DNA of 64,000 nt from an uncultured Erythrobacter sp. Its GTDB lineage: Bacteria > Pseudomonadota > Alphaproteobacteria > Sphingomonadales > Sphingomonadaceae. Below, piece by piece: positions 1 to 9,370 of the stretch (position 1 is the stretch's first letter; every line of letters begins with the position of its first letter). The position numbers and the translations under genes were made by a program. Where the stretch lies: NCBI GenBank assembly GCA_947488325.1, contig CANKYZ010000003.1:62001-126000 (forward strand), in the 5' to 3' direction. The notes under the pieces are model-generated. The model had not been told where the DNA came from and did not search any database. It was given only the letters and a program-made list of their open reading frames with translations.

Positions 1-182
1 TCGAGCTGCGACAGTCGGGCATCCCATGTGGCGAAATCGGCCGATCCGACTGGCCGGTACGGAGTCCCACTGTCATCCACATCAATCGGGCGTTGCGATT
101 CATAAAGCGGGAAATAGCCGCCCTCGTCAGGTCGCGAACTGCCACCCCTTGAGCGTTTCCAGAATCGTTTAAACAGGCTCAT
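1..182 (-). CDS. Hypothetical protein, truncated by the window edge (N-terminus MSLFKRFWKRSRGGSSRPDEGGYFPLYESQ...)
   Basis: Open frame on the minus strand from ATG at 182 running off position 1; located just downstream of cobS. Confidence 0.5.
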   Translation of the reverse strand, partial: MSLFKRFWKRSRGGSSRPDEGGYFPLYESQRPIDVDDSGTPYRPVGSADFATWDARLSQL

Positions 183-228
183 CGCTTACTGTGTTAGCAG
201 GCTATAACACCTTGTTGCAAGCGGGCGA

Positions 229-1257
229 TCAACTTCCTTGCGCTGCACCTTCCGGCAGGTCTTCACTGAAGACTCGTTGGTAATACTCGCTCACCAATGT
301 ACGCTCTGCTTCGTCGCACTTGTTTAGGAATGACAAACGGAATGCAAAGCCAACCGAGTTGAATATCTCAGCGTTCTGCGCCCAAGTAATGACGGTGCGC
401 GGGCTCATCACCGTTGAGATATCGCCGTTCATAAAACCTTGACGGGTCAGGTCGGCGACCTTCACCATATCAGCAATCATCGCATCGTCGGTGTCAGGTG
501 TTTTCGATTTCACGATCTGTTGTTCGGTTTCGGCAGGCAAGTAGTTCAGCGCCACGACGATGTTCCAGCGATCCATCTGCGCCTGATTGATGGCCTGCGT
601 GCCGTGATATAGCCCGCTCGTGTCACCCAAACCTACAGTGTTGGTCGTCGCAAACAGGCGGAAATAGGGGTTCGGCGTGATCACACGGTTCTGATCTAGC
701 AAGGTTAGACGGCCATCGAATTCTAGGATGCGCTGGATCACAAACATGACGTCAGGACGGCCTGCATCATATTCGTCAAAAGTCAGCGCGACCGGATGTT
801 GCAGTGCCCAAGGCAGGATGCCTTCCTTAAACTCCGTAACCTGAAGTCCATCCTTCAAAACGATCGCATCGCGCCCGATCAAATCGATCCTGCTGATATG
901 CGCATCAAGATTCACCCGGATACTCGGCCAATTAAGCCGCGCGGCAACCTGTTCGATATGGGTCGATTTGCCCGTGCCGTGATACCCCTGAATCATCACG
1001 CGTCGATTGTGTGAAAAGCCAGCTAAAATTGCGAGCGTGGTGTCAGGATCAAAAACGTAACTGTCATCACGCTCTGGCACGTGCTCGTCATTCGCGCTGA
1101 ATGACGGGACTTGCCAATCGACATCAATGCCAAATGTATCGCGCACATCAATTGTCGCGTCGGGCTGTGACGGAATGGCGCTTGCGCCGGCGAATTCTTC
1201 AGAAGTGTGAGAGGTCATCGTATGCCCGGCGTTAAAGCGCCAATGCCCAGCCCGCAA
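229..1257 (-). CDS. cobS: Cobaltochelatase CobS-type AAA+ ATPase (true start probably at the internal MTSHTSEEF)
   Basis: Walker [30 protein letters not shown], typical CobS architecture. Confidence 0.88.
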   Translation of the reverse strand: MRAGHWRFNAGHTMTSHTSEEFAGASAIPSQPDATIDVRDTFGIDVDWQVPSFSANDEHVPERDDSYVFDPDTTLAILAGFSHNRRVMIQGYHGTGKSTHIEQVAARLNWPSIRVNLDAHISRIDLIGRDAIVLKDGLQVTEFKEGILPWALQHPVALTFDEYDAGRPDVMFVIQRILEFDGRLTLLDQNRVITPNPYFRLFATTNTVGLGDTSGLYHGTQAINQAQMDRWNIVVALNYLPAETEQQIVKSKTPDTDDAMIADMVKVADLTRQGFMNGDISTVMSPRTVITWAQNAEIFNSVGFAFRLSFLNKCDEAERTLVSEYYQRVFSEDLPEGAAQGS

Positions 1258-1302
1258 GACCCGCTTAGCCGCCTGCCCCTCACATTTTTGCTGGCGCTTA
1301 CT

Positions 1303-1983
1303 TCAACCCTGCTCAGGTACGCGGATTTCCTTAAGATGGCCGCGTTTGATCCAGATACGCGCACCGGCTGCACCGCTGTTGAATCTTGCAGGTTTGTTCG
1401 ACGGCCAGCGAATCCAATCATGCTTGCCATAAGCGTCGCCCGAATGCAGCAAATCGCCATTGAGCACGAGAATTTCGAACCCACCTTCTTCTATTAGATT
1501 TACCGAGACATCTGCATCCCACTGTTCAAGCGCGACCTGCTCATAAGCGCGATCTGCTAGAATGGCGCTGTGCACCCCGGCATGTAAAGGGTCAGGTACA
1601 AGCGAAGCTTTATTAAGATCGATTGCAATTTGTTCGTGATCGTCTGGTTCGAATTGCCACAGTTTGACAAAGATCGTGCAGCCCGGATCAGAACGCGGAA
1701 TGTGATGTGTGCCGATCGGATTGCGGACGTAGGTGCCAGTCGGATAATCACCGTGCTCATCCTGAAATACCCCTTCGAGCACAATAAATTCTTCGCCGCC
1801 TGAATGGGTATGTTCTGCAAAGGCGCTGCCTTTGGCATATCGCACGATACTGGTAGCACGCGCGACTTCGTCGCCGATCCGGTCCAGCATTCGCCTATCC
1901 ACGCCTGCCATGGGCGAAGGCATCCATTGAATTGCATTGGAATTCACCAAAGCGGGCTGATCAAAGTTTGCGTTGATTTCCAT
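1303..1983 (-). CDS. ChrR-like cupin domain protein
   Basis: Cupin motifs AEHTHSGGEEFIVLEGVFQDEHGDYPTGTYVRNPIGTHH; two cupin-like halves. Confidence 0.75.
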   Translation of the reverse strand: MEINANFDQPALVNSNAIQWMPSPMAGVDRRMLDRIGDEVARATSIVRYAKGSAFAEHTHSGGEEFIVLEGVFQDEHGDYPTGTYVRNPIGTHHIPRSDPGCTIFVKLWQFEPDDHEQIAIDLNKASLVPDPLHAGVHSAILADRAYEQVALEQWDADVSVNLIEEGGFEILVLNGDLLHSGDAYGKHDWIRWPSNKPARFNSGAAGARIWIKRGHLKEIRVPEQG

Positions 1984-2064
1984 TGGATGAGATTAGGGTA
2001 TTGAGTCTTGGAAGAAAAGGTCAGAGCTTCACGAAACATTCGATTTGTGTGATGATACGGGCCA

Positions 2065-2904
2065 ATGGCTGACCCGATCGAGATTCTACGTCTAAAACTT
2101 GTCGACCAAGTTCGCGGCGTTTTTAATGATCGCGCGGGCGGACAAGAACCAGTCCCGCCATCCGATGAAGCGCTGTTTGCTCAGGATACGCCTATCCGCA
2201 AGGTCCATGCGGATCTGGTCGGCATGATGACAGGCGGTATTCGGGGTCTCATGCTGCAAATGCTCCACCCCGCAGCATTGCAGGGTGTGCTCGACCATTC
2301 GAATTTCCGTGAAGACATGCATGGCCGATTACGCCGCACCGCACGGTTTATTGCGGTGACGACATTCGGGCACCGGAATGACGCAATGCAAGCGATTGAT
2401 CGCGTCAACCGCATCCATGCCAAGGTTGGAGGGACCCTGCCCGATGGTTTGGAATATCAGGCGTCCGATCCGCGCACTTTAGCATGGGTCCATGTTGTCG
2501 AAGCGCAGAGCTTTCTTGCCGGATATATACGCCATGTGCAGCCCAACATGCCAAGCGCGGACCAAGATGAGTATTACCGGCAATTCGCGCTGATCGGTCG
2601 AGCATTAGGGGCCGACCTAGTGCCCGAAACACGGAACGAAGCCGAAGCGATCTTTCGCGAATTGCGCACAGATCTTCGTCCATCTCCGGCCGCACGAGAG
2701 GTTGCACAACTTGTGCTTAGCCAGCGACCCAAAGGGACGCCGCCTGCTTTACAGACTATAATTGGCGCAGAATCTATAGCCATGCTGCCTGATTGGGCAC
2801 GCCAGATGCTGCGGCTTCAGCGGCCAGTCCTAACCGCTCTACCGGCCCGCGCCGCGACATGGGGAATGGGGCGGACATTGCGTTGGGCGTTTCGCCAAAA
2901 CTGA
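2065..2904 (+). CDS. Oxygenase MpaB-family / DUF2236 protein
   Basis: GGIRGLMLQMLHPAALQGVLDHSNF...RTARFIAVTTFG...AWVHVVEAQSFL typical of DUF2236. Confidence 0.8.
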   Translation: MADPIEILRLKLVDQVRGVFNDRAGGQEPVPPSDEALFAQDTPIRKVHADLVGMMTGGIRGLMLQMLHPAALQGVLDHSNFREDMHGRLRRTARFIAVTTFGHRNDAMQAIDRVNRIHAKVGGTLPDGLEYQASDPRTLAWVHVVEAQSFLAGYIRHVQPNMPSADQDEYYRQFALIGRALGADLVPETRNEAEAIFRELRTDLRPSPAAREVAQLVLSQRPKGTPPALQTIIGAESIAMLPDWARQMLRLQRPVLTALPARAATWGMGRTLRWAFRQN

Positions 2905-2963
2905 AGATAAGTTCGCAGGTTTCTGCTACGCTACCGGTCGAACGAAAAGACGGGAGAGCGAAC

Positions 2964-3326
2964 ATGTATGTGCAAGGAGCGGTGCTCGGTGTCACGAGCA
3001 GCAATGAGGCAGATTATGTCGAGCTGGCCAATTATATGGGGCAGATCATGATGGACTATGGTGCGCTCGAAGTGATCGAGAACTGGGAAGTGGATGTCCC
3101 CGATGGTAAGCACACCGATTTTCGTCAGGCAGTGAAAGCTGAAGCAGGTGAGAAGATTGTATTTTCCTGGGTGGCCTGGCCAAGCAAGGAATTTCACGAG
3201 ATCGCCCATGAAAAAATGATGCAGGATGACCGTATGAAAAAACTGGCGGAAGACATGCCTTTTGACGGCAAACGGATGATCTTCGGCGGTTTCAGAACGA
3301 TTTATTCGGCCCGCAAAGAGGAGTAA
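2964..3326 (+). CDS. DUF1428 family protein (YbaA-like)
   Basis: ENWEVDVPDGKHTDFRQAVKAEAGEKIVFSWVAWPSKE...MPFDGKRMIFGGF; ATG at 2964. Confidence 0.85.
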   Translation: MYVQGAVLGVTSSNEADYVELANYMGQIMMDYGALEVIENWEVDVPDGKHTDFRQAVKAEAGEKIVFSWVAWPSKEFHEIAHEKMMQDDRMKKLAEDMPFDGKRMIFGGFRTIYSARKEE

Positions 3327-3330
3327 TCCG

Positions 3331-3963
3331 ATGACCGAGTTTACATTCTACACCGTCGCGATGAGTCGCGGACAGATTTCGCGCTGGGCATTGCATGAAT
3401 CAGCCGCGGATTATGAGCATGTTGTGTTCGATTGGGCAGCCCGGCCTGATAATTATTTGGCCATCAATCCGATGAACAAGGTGCCTGCTTTGGTGCATCA
3501 CCATGGTGATCATGACCACGTCATCACCGAAGCGGCAGCGATCAATCATTATCTCGCCGAGACACATCCTGATAAAGGGCTGCTACCAAACGCCCATGAA
3601 AAGGCAGCCTATTTCCGCTGGATGTTCTTTGCCGCTGGACCAATCGAACAGGCTGTGATGGCGACCGCAATGGGTTGGAAAGTGCCTGAGGAACGCAGCG
3701 CAATGGCAGGTTTCGGCAGTCTCGACCTGGCGTTATCGGCAATGGAAGATTGGCTTTCCAAGAATGACTTTGCCGCCGGTGACCGCTTTACGATGGCAGA
3801 CACATATGTTGGCAGCCAATTCATTTGGGGATTGCGCTTTGGCTCAATTCCGGAAACGCCTACATTCAAGGCGTACGTCGAACGCTGCATCCAACGTCCA
3901 GCCTATGCCGAGGCCAACGCGATTGATACGAAATTGATCGAGGAAGCCGCGGAGCAGTCCTAG
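3331..3963 (+). CDS. Glutathione S-transferase family protein
   Basis: Thioredoxin-like N-domain with NKVPALVHH, EAAAINHYLAE, C-terminal GST helical domain. Confidence 0.88.
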   Translation: MTEFTFYTVAMSRGQISRWALHESAADYEHVVFDWAARPDNYLAINPMNKVPALVHHHGDHDHVITEAAAINHYLAETHPDKGLLPNAHEKAAYFRWMFFAAGPIEQAVMATAMGWKVPEERSAMAGFGSLDLALSAMEDWLSKNDFAAGDRFTMADTYVGSQFIWGLRFGSIPETPTFKAYVERCIQRPAYAEANAIDTKLIEEAAEQS

Positions 3964-4337
3964 TCGTAGAGCAGATTCGCCTCGTTTTCGAAGGCCGCAT
4001 ACACCGTGTTCCGCTCAGAAATTGCGCTTATGACGAGAGCCATCGAATGTTCGCGCCTGATCTCGTTCTGATAGGTCAGATCGCCCGTAACTTCGATTAC
4101 AACCAACTCGGGTAAGTCCATCATCTCCCAGAAGCAGACACCCACGCTATCGTTGCGGTCAGTCGGCTCGGGAATTGGAAGTTCTCTGCCGCTCACTTTG
4201 ACTGTGGAATCCCCCGAAGACGTGTAACAACTGTCGACAACGACGGTAATCAGCTCCTCATTGGGCGGCGCATTAACCTCCTCTCACGCGCATCCAACTA
4301 GCGCCAAAACGACAAGAAACGGTGCAATTCTGCTCAT
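3960..4337 (-). pseudogene. Putative small lipoprotein interrupted by an in-frame TGA (MSRIAPFLVVLALVGCA*EEVNAPPNEELITVVVDSCYTSSGDSTVKVSGRELPIPEP...)
   Basis: ATG at 4337 overlaps the J-domain stop (ATGA); signal peptide plus lipobox LVGC; TGA at 4286-4284; frame stays open to 3960 after the stop. Confidence 0.6.
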
Positions 4338-4939
4338 CCAAACACCCTACTCTTTCTTAGCAATTGGTAGGCGTCAACAATGGCGGTCAACCGCGCTTCA
4401 TAACGCCGGTCACCACCATTGCGATCAGGATGATAACGACGCACCAATTCAGAATAACGCCGTCGCAATTTGCGCCGATCGGTGTCCGAACCCAGCCCCA
4501 TCGCTTCTAGCGCACTGGCTTCGTCCTTGGAGAATCCAATCGCTGCAAGATTCTCCTTGGCCACCTTCGTCTCGCGCTCGGCGCGGCTGCGAATGCCCTT
4601 TGCCCGCGCCGAAATCGCATCGAGAGGATCGTCAAAATCGGCCCAGCGCGGCATTCCATCCACGCCTGCTCGAGGTCCAAATGTCGGGCTTTCCGTGCGC
4701 CACCCGCTCGCTGGCGATTGTGCATCGAGTATTTCTTCGGCATCCATCCCTTCGAACCAATCATAGCCCGCATTAAACTGCCGCACATGCTCAAGGCAGA
4801 ACCAACGCCATTGTCCTGGTCCATCGAAACCATTGGGACGAAAGCCGGGCGCACGGAACTCTCCAGCGTCGCCGCATCCCGGGGCTTCGCAGTTTCTGCT
4901 ATCGGTTTCGAACCGTCCGTGAAATCGAGAAGAAGACAT
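4334..4939 (-). CDS. J-domain (DnaJ-like) protein with N-terminal Cys/His motif
   Basis: C-terminal LRRRYSELVRRYHPDRNGGDRRYEARLTAIVDAYQLLR with HPD; start set at MSSSRFHGRF. Confidence 0.85.
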   Translation of the reverse strand: MSSSRFHGRFETDSRNCEAPGCGDAGEFRAPGFRPNGFDGPGQWRWFCLEHVRQFNAGYDWFEGMDAEEILDAQSPASGWRTESPTFGPRAGVDGMPRWADFDDPLDAISARAKGIRSRAERETKVAKENLAAIGFSKDEASALEAMGLGSDTDRRKLRRRYSELVRRYHPDRNGGDRRYEARLTAIVDAYQLLRKSRVFG

Positions 4940-5010
4940 GAAGGGTTGAGAATGGCGTGCGAGTCGCCAAATTCCAACCCAAGAACAGATACAAAAGGGA
5001 ATCATTTCAA

Positions 5011-5283
5011 ATGAGCGGAACTGTTGCAGAGGAAATGCAAGCGCTGTTGGAAAAAGCTTTCGCTCCGACCAGCCTCGAAATCATCAATGATAGCGGGCAG
5101 CATGCGGGCCATTCAGGTGACGATGGTTCTGGAGAATCGCATTTCACGATTGTGATCGAAGCGCCCGATTTTGCCGATTTGACCCGCCTAGCCCGCCAAC
5201 GGGCGGTAATCGCGGCCTTGGGTGATATTGTCGGACAGCGCGTGCATGCCGTGGCGATCAAGGCGAATGCGCCCGCTGGATGA
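5011..5283 (+). CDS. bolA: BolA family protein
   Basis: SLEIINDSGQHAGHSG...ESHFTIVIEAPDF...RLARQRAVIAALGDIVGQRVHAVAIKA. Confidence 0.88.
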   Translation: MSGTVAEEMQALLEKAFAPTSLEIINDSGQHAGHSGDDGSGESHFTIVIEAPDFADLTRLARQRAVIAALGDIVGQRVHAVAIKANAPAG

Positions 5284-5735
5284 GTGAGTTCAGCAATTCA
5301 AAACGCGTCCGCCGTTCTTCCCGGATTATCGTCATCGCCCCTGATGACCGTGTGTTGATGTTCCGTTTCGATGTGCCGGGGCGCTCGCCATTTTGGGTAA
5401 CAGCAGGTGGTGAGTGCGAGCCGGGCGAAACATTTGAGCAAGCCGCCCGCCGCGAATTGCTTGAAGAAACCGGCATTGTTGCCGATCCCGACCTACAAAT
5501 CGCACGCACCACACCAGAATTCATCACGGTAGAGGGCGAACCCGTACAGGCGGATGAGAGATATTTCATCGTTCAGGTGCCCGCAGCGCGTATCGACATA
5601 TCGGGCCACACCGATCTTGAACAAAAGGTTATGACACAGCACCGCTGGTTCACTTTGGCAGAGCTGTCCGACTGGACTGAAGCGTTGTTTCCTGAAAATC
5701 TGGCGGAGATCATCCGACACGCTGAGGTAAGCTGA
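5280..5735 (+). CDS. NUDIX hydrolase
   Basis: Nudix box GGECEPGETFEQAARRELLEETGI. Confidence 0.92.
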   Translation: MSEFSNSKRVRRSSRIIVIAPDDRVLMFRFDVPGRSPFWVTAGGECEPGETFEQAARRELLEETGIVADPDLQIARTTPEFITVEGEPVQADERYFIVQVPAARIDISGHTDLEQKVMTQHRWFTLAELSDWTEALFPENLAEIIRHAEVS

Positions 5736-5786
5736 TTGCTCGACCTGCACGGGATGTCTAACGCGTAGACAAAATGGGAGAGTGAT

Positions 5787-6599
5787 ATGGATTTTACTGG
5801 CAAAGTCGCGTGGATCACAGGGGCATCCTCGGGAATTGGCGCTGCGTTAGCACGCGATCTCGCATCGCGGGGCGCGCATCTAGTTCTGTCGGGGCGCGAC
5901 GAAGTGCGGCTTGCACAAGTCGCGGCCGATTGCGGTAAGACACTGATTCTTCCCTTCGACGTGCGCGACGATGCTGCTCTCGCCGATGCCACGGGCAAAG
6001 CCATAACTTGGAAAAACGGCGTCGACGTCGCCTTTGCCAATGCAGGAGTGTCCCAGCGAAGCCGCGCATTGAAGACCGAAATGCAAGTTTACCGCGACAT
6101 TATTGCGATCGACCTCACAGCGCAAATCGCGTTTTCGCAAGGGTTAATCAGCCATATGGTCGGACGTGGATCGGGCAATATCGCGTTCATTTCATCAATC
6201 GCAGGTAAAGTCGGCGTGCCGATGCGCACTGCCTATAGCGCGGTGAAGTTCGGTCTCGCCGGATATGGCGATGCTTTGCGCGCTGAACTTTCACAAACCG
6301 GGGTCATTGTGCACGTCATCTATCCCGGATCGGTCGCCACTGACGTCGCACGCAATGCGATGGTTGGTGATGGCAGTGCGCGAGGCCGCTCTGACAAGGT
6401 GATCGATGAAGGAATTCCCGCTGTTGATGCCGCCAAAGCGATGCTCGACGGAATGGCGGCAGGAGACCGCGAAATTATCATCGCGCAGGGCGGAGAGCTA
6501 GCGATGGGAGAACTGCGCCGCACTCCCGAAGCCCTGTTCGATCAATCCGCCGATATGGTAGCGCAGGGCTATATGGAGCGCATGGAAGAGGCCGGGTAG
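5787..6599 (+). CDS. SDR family oxidoreductase
   Basis: TGASSGIGAA, NAG, SSIAGKVGVPMRTAYSAVKF (Ser-Tyr-Lys). Confidence 0.92.
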   Translation: MDFTGKVAWITGASSGIGAALARDLASRGAHLVLSGRDEVRLAQVAADCGKTLILPFDVRDDAALADATGKAITWKNGVDVAFANAGVSQRSRALKTEMQVYRDIIAIDLTAQIAFSQGLISHMVGRGSGNIAFISSIAGKVGVPMRTAYSAVKFGLAGYGDALRAELSQTGVIVHVIYPGSVATDVARNAMVGDGSARGRSDKVIDEGIPAVDAAKAMLDGMAAGDREIIIAQGGELAMGELRRTPEALFDQSADMVAQGYMERMEEAG

Positions 6600-6604
6600 G
6601 GTTT

Positions 6605-7489
6605 ATGGAACAAAAAAGCGTAAAGCTTGCAAATGGCATTCACTTAGACTGCGTCGATGAAGGGCCAGTCGATGCGCCTGTGCTGATCTTCCTTCATGGA
6701 TTTCCCGAAAGCCACCGAACTTGGCGTCACCAGATCGCGCATTTTAGCGATCGTTTCCGCTGCATCGCGCCAGATCAGCGCGGGTATCGCGGATCATCGA
6801 AGCCGCAGGAGGTCGATGCCTACACTCCCGACAAATTGATCGGCGACATCTTCCTTCTCGCCGATGCTTTGGGAATCGCAAAATTCACAATTGTTGGCCA
6901 TGATTGGGGCGGTGCAATCGCGTGGGGCGTCGCGCTGGGCGGCCAGCATACGCGCGTTGAGCGAGCCATAATCGCCAACGCTCCACATCCGGTAATCTTC
7001 CAAAAACTGCTCTACACTCATCCCGACCAACGGGAGGCAAGCCAATATATTCGCGCTTTTCGCGACCCTGCGAATGATCCGCTTATCCGAGAACACGGCA
7101 TCACCGGCATATTGAAGCAAGAGGTCAATTGGGACCGTCCTGACACAATGCCAGCCGAAGAACGCGCGCAAATGCTTAAAGATTGGGAGGATCGCGACGC
7201 GTGTTTCGGGATGCTCAATTACTATCGCGGCAGTTCCATGTATGTGCCGACCATGGACGAGCCATTCGAATTGCCAGCCGATTACAGCGGGCCGACCTTG
7301 CCAAACCTAACCATTCCAACATTGGTGATCTGGGCTCTTGATGACTTGGCTTTACCGCCTGAAAACCTTGATGGGTTGGATGCTGTTATTGACCCGCTCA
7401 CAATCGTCCAAGTGCCAGATTGTGGGCACTTCGTCCCATGGGAAGCGCCCAGCGCAGTCAATGATGCAATGGAACAATTTCTCGCGTAG
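6605..7489 (+). CDS. Alpha/beta hydrolase, epoxide hydrolase-like
   Basis: FLHGFPESHRTWRHQ, DQRGYRGSSKP, VGHDWGGAIAW nucleophile motif. Confidence 0.9.
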   Translation: MEQKSVKLANGIHLDCVDEGPVDAPVLIFLHGFPESHRTWRHQIAHFSDRFRCIAPDQRGYRGSSKPQEVDAYTPDKLIGDIFLLADALGIAKFTIVGHDWGGAIAWGVALGGQHTRVERAIIANAPHPVIFQKLLYTHPDQREASQYIRAFRDPANDPLIREHGITGILKQEVNWDRPDTMPAEERAQMLKDWEDRDACFGMLNYYRGSSMYVPTMDEPFELPADYSGPTLPNLTIPTLVIWALDDLALPPENLDGLDAVIDPLTIVQVPDCGHFVPWEAPSAVNDAMEQFLA

Positions 7490-7498
7490 TAGAGGTGT

Positions 7499-8584
7499 CT
7501 AGCCGCCACTCCATTCAACCCAAGCGCCATGCGGATGGGCATGGCAAAGCAAAATCGGCTTCCCATCTTCTCTCGCACCGGTCCAGCGCCGTACTTTCAA
7601 TTCGTGACGGAAAGTTGTGGGATCAGTTTCCAGCGAAATCCATGCCAGCGGACGGTCCTGGTTGGCCAAAGCACCGGCGACATCAAAGGCGCGTGTGATC
7701 GCCTCTTGCGTTTCAGCTGGCATATATTGCCACATGATAGAGTGGAACATCGCGTGCGTCGTGCCCTTTGCCTGAGGTAGAGCAAGAATTTCGCGCACAA
7801 ATTCGCCTGCGTCCTGTTCCACCAGCTCGGGCGGATTTTCACTCGCCAGCTGTATTGCTGCGTCGATCCGCGCCATCCGCGAAGGTGCATCGGGCCAGAC
7901 ATAACTCTTCAACCGAAGCGCGCTTGCTGAGTCTGATAGAGCTATCGGTGCAACGTCACATCCGCGTACAGACGCAATCTCGAAAGCTTTGGGAGCAGGA
8001 GGAGGCGAGCCCGCATCACCGCGCCATTCTGGTTCGATCTGCATTGGCGAAGCGGAGGGTCCAACCTCGGTTTCGCCCAGCCGGAAATGATACCTTTCCA
8101 ACATTGTATTGACACCGGCGCTTGCACCCAGTTCAAACAGTTTAAAGCTCGGTGCCACTCGCTGCGCGAGCCATAGCAGCCCCGCCATAATGCTGGCAGA
8201 ACGCCCTGCTTCATTGGTCTGCGGCGGCCCGTCCAGCCAAGGGAGCAACTGGGTGTCGAATGCTGTAACCAGCTCACAGACGAGCTGATCTATCTGCTGC
8301 TGATCGCTGATCTGCCCGCTATAGACGCGAGCAAGCCGGTCATCCTCACCGGAAAGCAGTAAATGATGAAGCCCGCCTGCCATTCGCAGCGGCATTGCAT
8401 CCTTCAACGTCAGTCCCTTCCAATTCGCGATCCGGCGGCCAGTCGCTGTGTCACCCTCTCGAACCTGGGCCAAAGCGCGGATCACACGTGCAGTGCATGG
8501 CGCTCCGCTTTCCTCTGCATGGGTGGCTTGCCAGTTCAGCGCAGTATGGAACTCTTCGATCCCCATAATATCAGCTTCGCTCAT
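7499..8584 (-). CDS. DUF2332 family protein
   Basis: Start at [53 protein letters not shown]-track extension to 8995 overlaps hisG and is rejected. Confidence 0.8.
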   Translation of the reverse strand: MSEADIMGIEEFHTALNWQATHAEESGAPCTARVIRALAQVREGDTATGRRIANWKGLTLKDAMPLRMAGGLHHLLLSGEDDRLARVYSGQISDQQQIDQLVCELVTAFDTQLLPWLDGPPQTNEAGRSASIMAGLLWLAQRVAPSFKLFELGASAGVNTMLERYHFRLGETEVGPSASPMQIEPEWRGDAGSPPPAPKAFEIASVRGCDVAPIALSDSASALRLKSYVWPDAPSRMARIDAAIQLASENPPELVEQDAGEFVREILALPQAKGTTHAMFHSIMWQYMPAETQEAITRAFDVAGALANQDRPLAWISLETDPTTFRHELKVRRWTGAREDGKPILLCHAHPHGAWVEWSGG

Positions 8585-8650
8585 CTGTGTGCCTCCACTT
8601 GTCTCAAGTTGTTGCCCTTTGCCTGCCTTGTGCCTAAGTCCGGCTCCGCC

Positions 8651-9370
8651 ATGACAATCAATCAATCTGACGCCACCGGTTTCAATTCTGGCGAAACGAC
8701 CTCTGGTCGCGGCCAGCTCACCTTTGCGGTGCCCAAGGGGCGCATTCTCGACGAAGCGCTGCCCGTTATGGGGCGTGCAGGCGTCGTGCCTGAGGACGGC
8801 TTTCACGACAAGGCCAACCGTTCGCTTTCCTTCGATACGACGCGCGAAGATATGCGGCTGATCCGGGTGCGTGCATTCGATGTGGCAACTTTCGTAGCAC
8901 ATGGAGCCGCGCAAGTTGGTATTGTGGGATCGGACGTTGTTGAGGAGTTCGATTACGCCGATCTCTATGCGCCCGTTGATCTGGATTTCGGCCATTGCCG
9001 CTTGTCAGTTGCGCGGCTCGCCAGCGACCCAGAGGAATCATCCAATGTCAGTCACCTGCGCGTTGCGACAAAATACCCCAGCCTTACCGCTCGCCATTTT
9101 GAACGGCAGGGCATTCAGGCAGAATGTGTAAAGTTGAACGGTGCGATGGAACTCGCGCCTTCACTCGGCCTTGCTCGGCAGATTGTTGACCTCGTTTCAA
9201 CCGGGGCAACTTTGAAACAAAACGGTCTGGTTGAAACGCAGCGCATCATCGACATTTCCGCGCGTCTGATTGTCAACCGAGCGGCGCTTAAGACTGATCC
9301 GCGCGTGGCCGCAATTGTGGCCACATTTCGCGCGGATGCGGAATTGCGCGCGCAAGGAAAGGCCGCCTGA
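8651..9370 (+). CDS. hisG: ATP phosphoribosyltransferase (short form)
   Basis: [44 protein letters not shown]. Confidence 0.93.
   Translation: MTINQSDATGFNSGETTSGRGQLTFAVPKGRILDEALPVMGRAGVVPEDGFHDKANRSLSFDTTREDMRLIRVRAFDVATFVAHGAAQVGIVGSDVVEEFDYADLYAPVDLDFGHCRLSVARLASDPEESSNVSHLRVATKYPSLTARHFERQGIQAECVKLNGAMELAPSLGLARQIVDLVSTGATLKQNGLVETQRIIDISARLIVNRAALKTDPRVAAIVATFRADAELRAQGKAA

Noticed and set aside
4284-4286. In-frame TGA as selenocysteine codon
   Set aside because: Located right after the lipobox in a non-redox context; no SECIS-like hairpin recognised. Nonsense mutation or error is simpler.
4261-4776. 171-aa plus-strand ORF
   Set aside because: Antisense to the J-domain gene and its lipoprotein neighbour; no coding character.
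8585-8995. N-terminal extension of the DUF2332 ORF to 8995
   Set aside because: Overlaps hisG coding sequence; domain-consistent start is at 8584.
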